Source: UBA4421 sp002704225 (GTDB lineage: Bacteria; Pseudomonadota; Gammaproteobacteria; Pseudomonadales; Azotimanducaceae). From it: a stretch of 64,000 bases of DNA. Made by a program: the position numbers and the translations under genes. The stretch spans positions 1-64,000 of the forward strand of contig CACDWG010000012.1 of the NCBI GenBank assembly GCA_902556425.1. Reading direction: 5' to 3'. Shown in pieces: positions 62,680-64,000 of this stretch (position 1 is its first letter; each line of letters begins with the position of its first letter). The notes below the pieces were generated by a model that was given only the letters and a program-made list of their open reading frames with translations, was not told where the DNA came from and did no database searches.

Positions 62680-64000
62680 ATGGGGCAAAAGCACTTTGGT
62701 ACAGACGGCATTCGCGGTCTCGTCGGAAAGAACCAAATCACGCCAGAATTCTGTCTTCGACTCAGTTGGGCAATTGGTAAGGTTTTCACCCAAGAAGGTC
62801 GCCGACCGCACATTCTCATCGGCAAGGACACTCGGATCTCTGGCTATATGTTGGAGTCAGTGCTGCAGTCCGGCTTTGTTTCTGCCGGCGCAGACGTCAG
62901 TTTGCTTGGACCCATACCCACGCCGGCTATCGCATACCTGACCCGAGCACTGAATGCCGACGCGGGCGTCGTCATCAGCGCTTCGCATAACCCTTACTAC
63001 GACAACGGCATCAAGCTTTTTGATGGCAAGGGTAATAAGTTGGGCGACGAGTTGGAGCAGAAAATCGAAGCGATGATTGGTCAGCCAATGGTTTGCGAGG
63101 ATTCCGCCAGTTTAGGCCGAGCCTCAAGAATCAATGACGCCCCCGGCCGATACGTGGAGTTTTGCAAAAATTCCGTGCCTCGAGATTTCAGTTTGCGCGG
63201 CATTAAAATCGTGCTGGATTGCGCGCATGGCGCGACATACCAAACTGGGCCACGGGTATTTGCCGAACTCGGTGCCGAGGTCGTCACGATGTCTGTGGAA
63301 CCGGATGGCTTTAACATCAATGAGCGCTGTGGCTCTACCCACCCGGAGCAATTGCAACAAGGAGTAATTGAAGAGGCCGCCGATCTGGGTATTGCCTTCG
63401 ACGGTGACGGCGATCGCCTGGTGATGGTGGATGAAAAAGGCGAATTGTTGGACGGTGATCACTTGCTGTATGTCATCACGCGTAGTCGGCAAGCAAGACA
63501 GACGCTGCAGGGTGGCGTTGTCGGTACGGTGATGTCGAACTTGGGGTTGGAGCGAGCACTGCAGGAGTTATCGGTGCCCTTTGTGAGAGCAAAGGTTGGG
63601 GATCGGCACATCATGGAGGCATTGCACCAGCGGCAATGGACGCTGGGGGGCGAACCCTCCGGGCATATATTGACCTTGGACTTGTGCAGTACTGGTGATG
63701 CCATTATTGCCGGACTGCAGGTACTGGTCGCCATGCAAGACGCCGGGCTCCAGTTGAGCGAAGTGGCGTCGGGCCTGACCAAGGCGCCACAATTACTGAT
63801 CAATGTAGATGTCGATTCACCAGCCGCGGTGTGTGAACACACTGATCTGGTCACCGCTATTGCTGCACATGAAGAGAGTCTGGGTGACCGCGGTCGTATT
63901 TTGGTGCGGCCCTCAGGCACGGAACCGCTGCTTCGCATCATGGTTGAGGGCGAAGACGAGACTGAGGTGACCCGAGTTGCCGAAGATCTGGCGGCCCAGG
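62680..64000 (+). CDS. glmM: Phosphoglucosamine mutase, C-terminus cut by right edge
   Basis: The frame starts at ATG 62680 (GGAG three bases before) and stays open to the window edge, 440 codons of an expected ~445. MGQKHFGTDGIRG opens the protein; the phosphoserine loop is VVISASHNPYYDNG with the phospho-acceptor Ser102, the Mg site is DGDGDR (Asp241, 243, 245), GGEPSGHI binds the sugar and RPSGTEPLLRIMVE the phosphate. It converts glucosamine-6-phosphate to glucosamine-1-phosphate for peptidoglycan and lipid A. Confidence 0.96.
   Translation, partial: MGQKHFGTDGIRGLVGKNQITPEFCLRLSWAIGKVFTQEGRRPHILIGKDTRISGYMLESVLQSGFVSAGADVSLLGPIPTPAIAYLTRALNADAGVVISASHNPYYDNGIKLFDGKGNKLGDELEQKIEAMIGQPMVCEDSASLGRASRINDAPGRYVEFCKNSVPRDFSLRGIKIVLDCAHGATYQTGPRVFAELGAEVVTMSVEPDGFNINERCGSTHPEQLQQGVIEEAADLGIAFDGDGDRLVMVDEKGELLDGDHLLYVITRSRQARQTLQGGVVGTVMSNLGLERALQELSVPFVRAKVGDRHIMEALHQRQWTLGGEPSGHILTLDLCSTGDAIIAGLQVLVAMQDAGLQLSEVASGLTKAPQLLINVDVDSPAAVCEHTDLVTAIAAHEESLGDRGRILVRPSGTEPLLRIMVEGEDETEVTRVAEDLAAQ

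Overview
The window is a stretch of a marine gammaproteobacterial chromosome. Three things point there: the conserved gammaproteobacterial housekeeping order in the last 20 kb (ssrA, smpB, ratA-rnfH, bamE, recN, hrcA-grpE-dnaK-dnaJ, dapB, carAB, greA, yhbY/rlmE, ftsH, folP, glmM), a tmRNA tag (ANDENYALAA) identical to that of E. coli, and a proteorhodopsin with a complete retinal pathway. The base composition is moderately GC-rich and the accessory part holds many lipoproteins, acyl-CoA dehydrogenases and a dehalogenase-like hydrolase. An oligotrophic lineage such as OM60/NOR5 (Halieaceae) would fit, but that placement is a guess.

Layout. 0-5.7 kb: the N-terminal part of a DNA photolyase running off the left edge, an OmpR-type response regulator without a visible kinase, an S41-protease lipoprotein with a hexanucleotide (Asp-Ser) repeat, a YgjP-like metallopeptidase, a GNAT acetyltransferase and a cadherin-PEBP lipoprotein. 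5.8-12 kb: two divergent acyl-CoA dehydrogenases, a GcvT-domain FAD oxidoreductase of the dimethylglycine/sarcosine dehydrogenase type and a serine hydrolase. 12.6-18.8 kb: the light-harvesting operon on the minus strand, in transcription order proteorhodopsin, crtE, crtI, crtB, crtY, blh, with overlapping or nearly overlapping crt genes. The pump has Gln at the spectral-tuning position (blue type) and no signal peptide. It is preceded by a roughly 700-base leader region with two hairpins, then a COQ7 gene.

20-35 kb is accessory metabolism: a cytoplasmic molybdopterin oxidoreductase with a DUF7009-like gene and a phytanoyl-CoA-dioxygenase-like gene; a MATE pump with its HxlR regulator and a striking inverted repeat that is probably their operator; a SPOR/CBM9/DUF5916 outer-membrane protein; a haloalkane-dehalogenase-like hydrolase followed by a CDCC-type lipoprotein; two divergent secreted proteins built from a one- or two-copy module with a conserved cysteine pair; and an amidohydrolase lipoprotein.

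35.4-40.9 kb looks like a decayed island inserted at the 3' end of ssrA. It has a TetR regulator with a candidate operator, a cadherin/TSP3 lipoprotein coupled to a small secreted protein, a PAF-acetylhydrolase-like enzyme, a phage-like fragment and a truncated P4-type integrase beside the tmRNA gene. 40.9-64 kb is the conserved core, with sigma-32-like promoters before grpE and dnaK, a good terminator between dnaK and dnaJ, and an apparent frameshift in rlmE at a run of seven G. glmM runs off the right edge.

How parts work together: crtE-I-B-Y make beta-carotene, Blh cleaves it to retinal, and retinal loads the proteorhodopsin proton pump. The tmRNA and SmpB act together in ribosome rescue. 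HrcA, GrpE, DnaK and DnaJ form the chaperone system.
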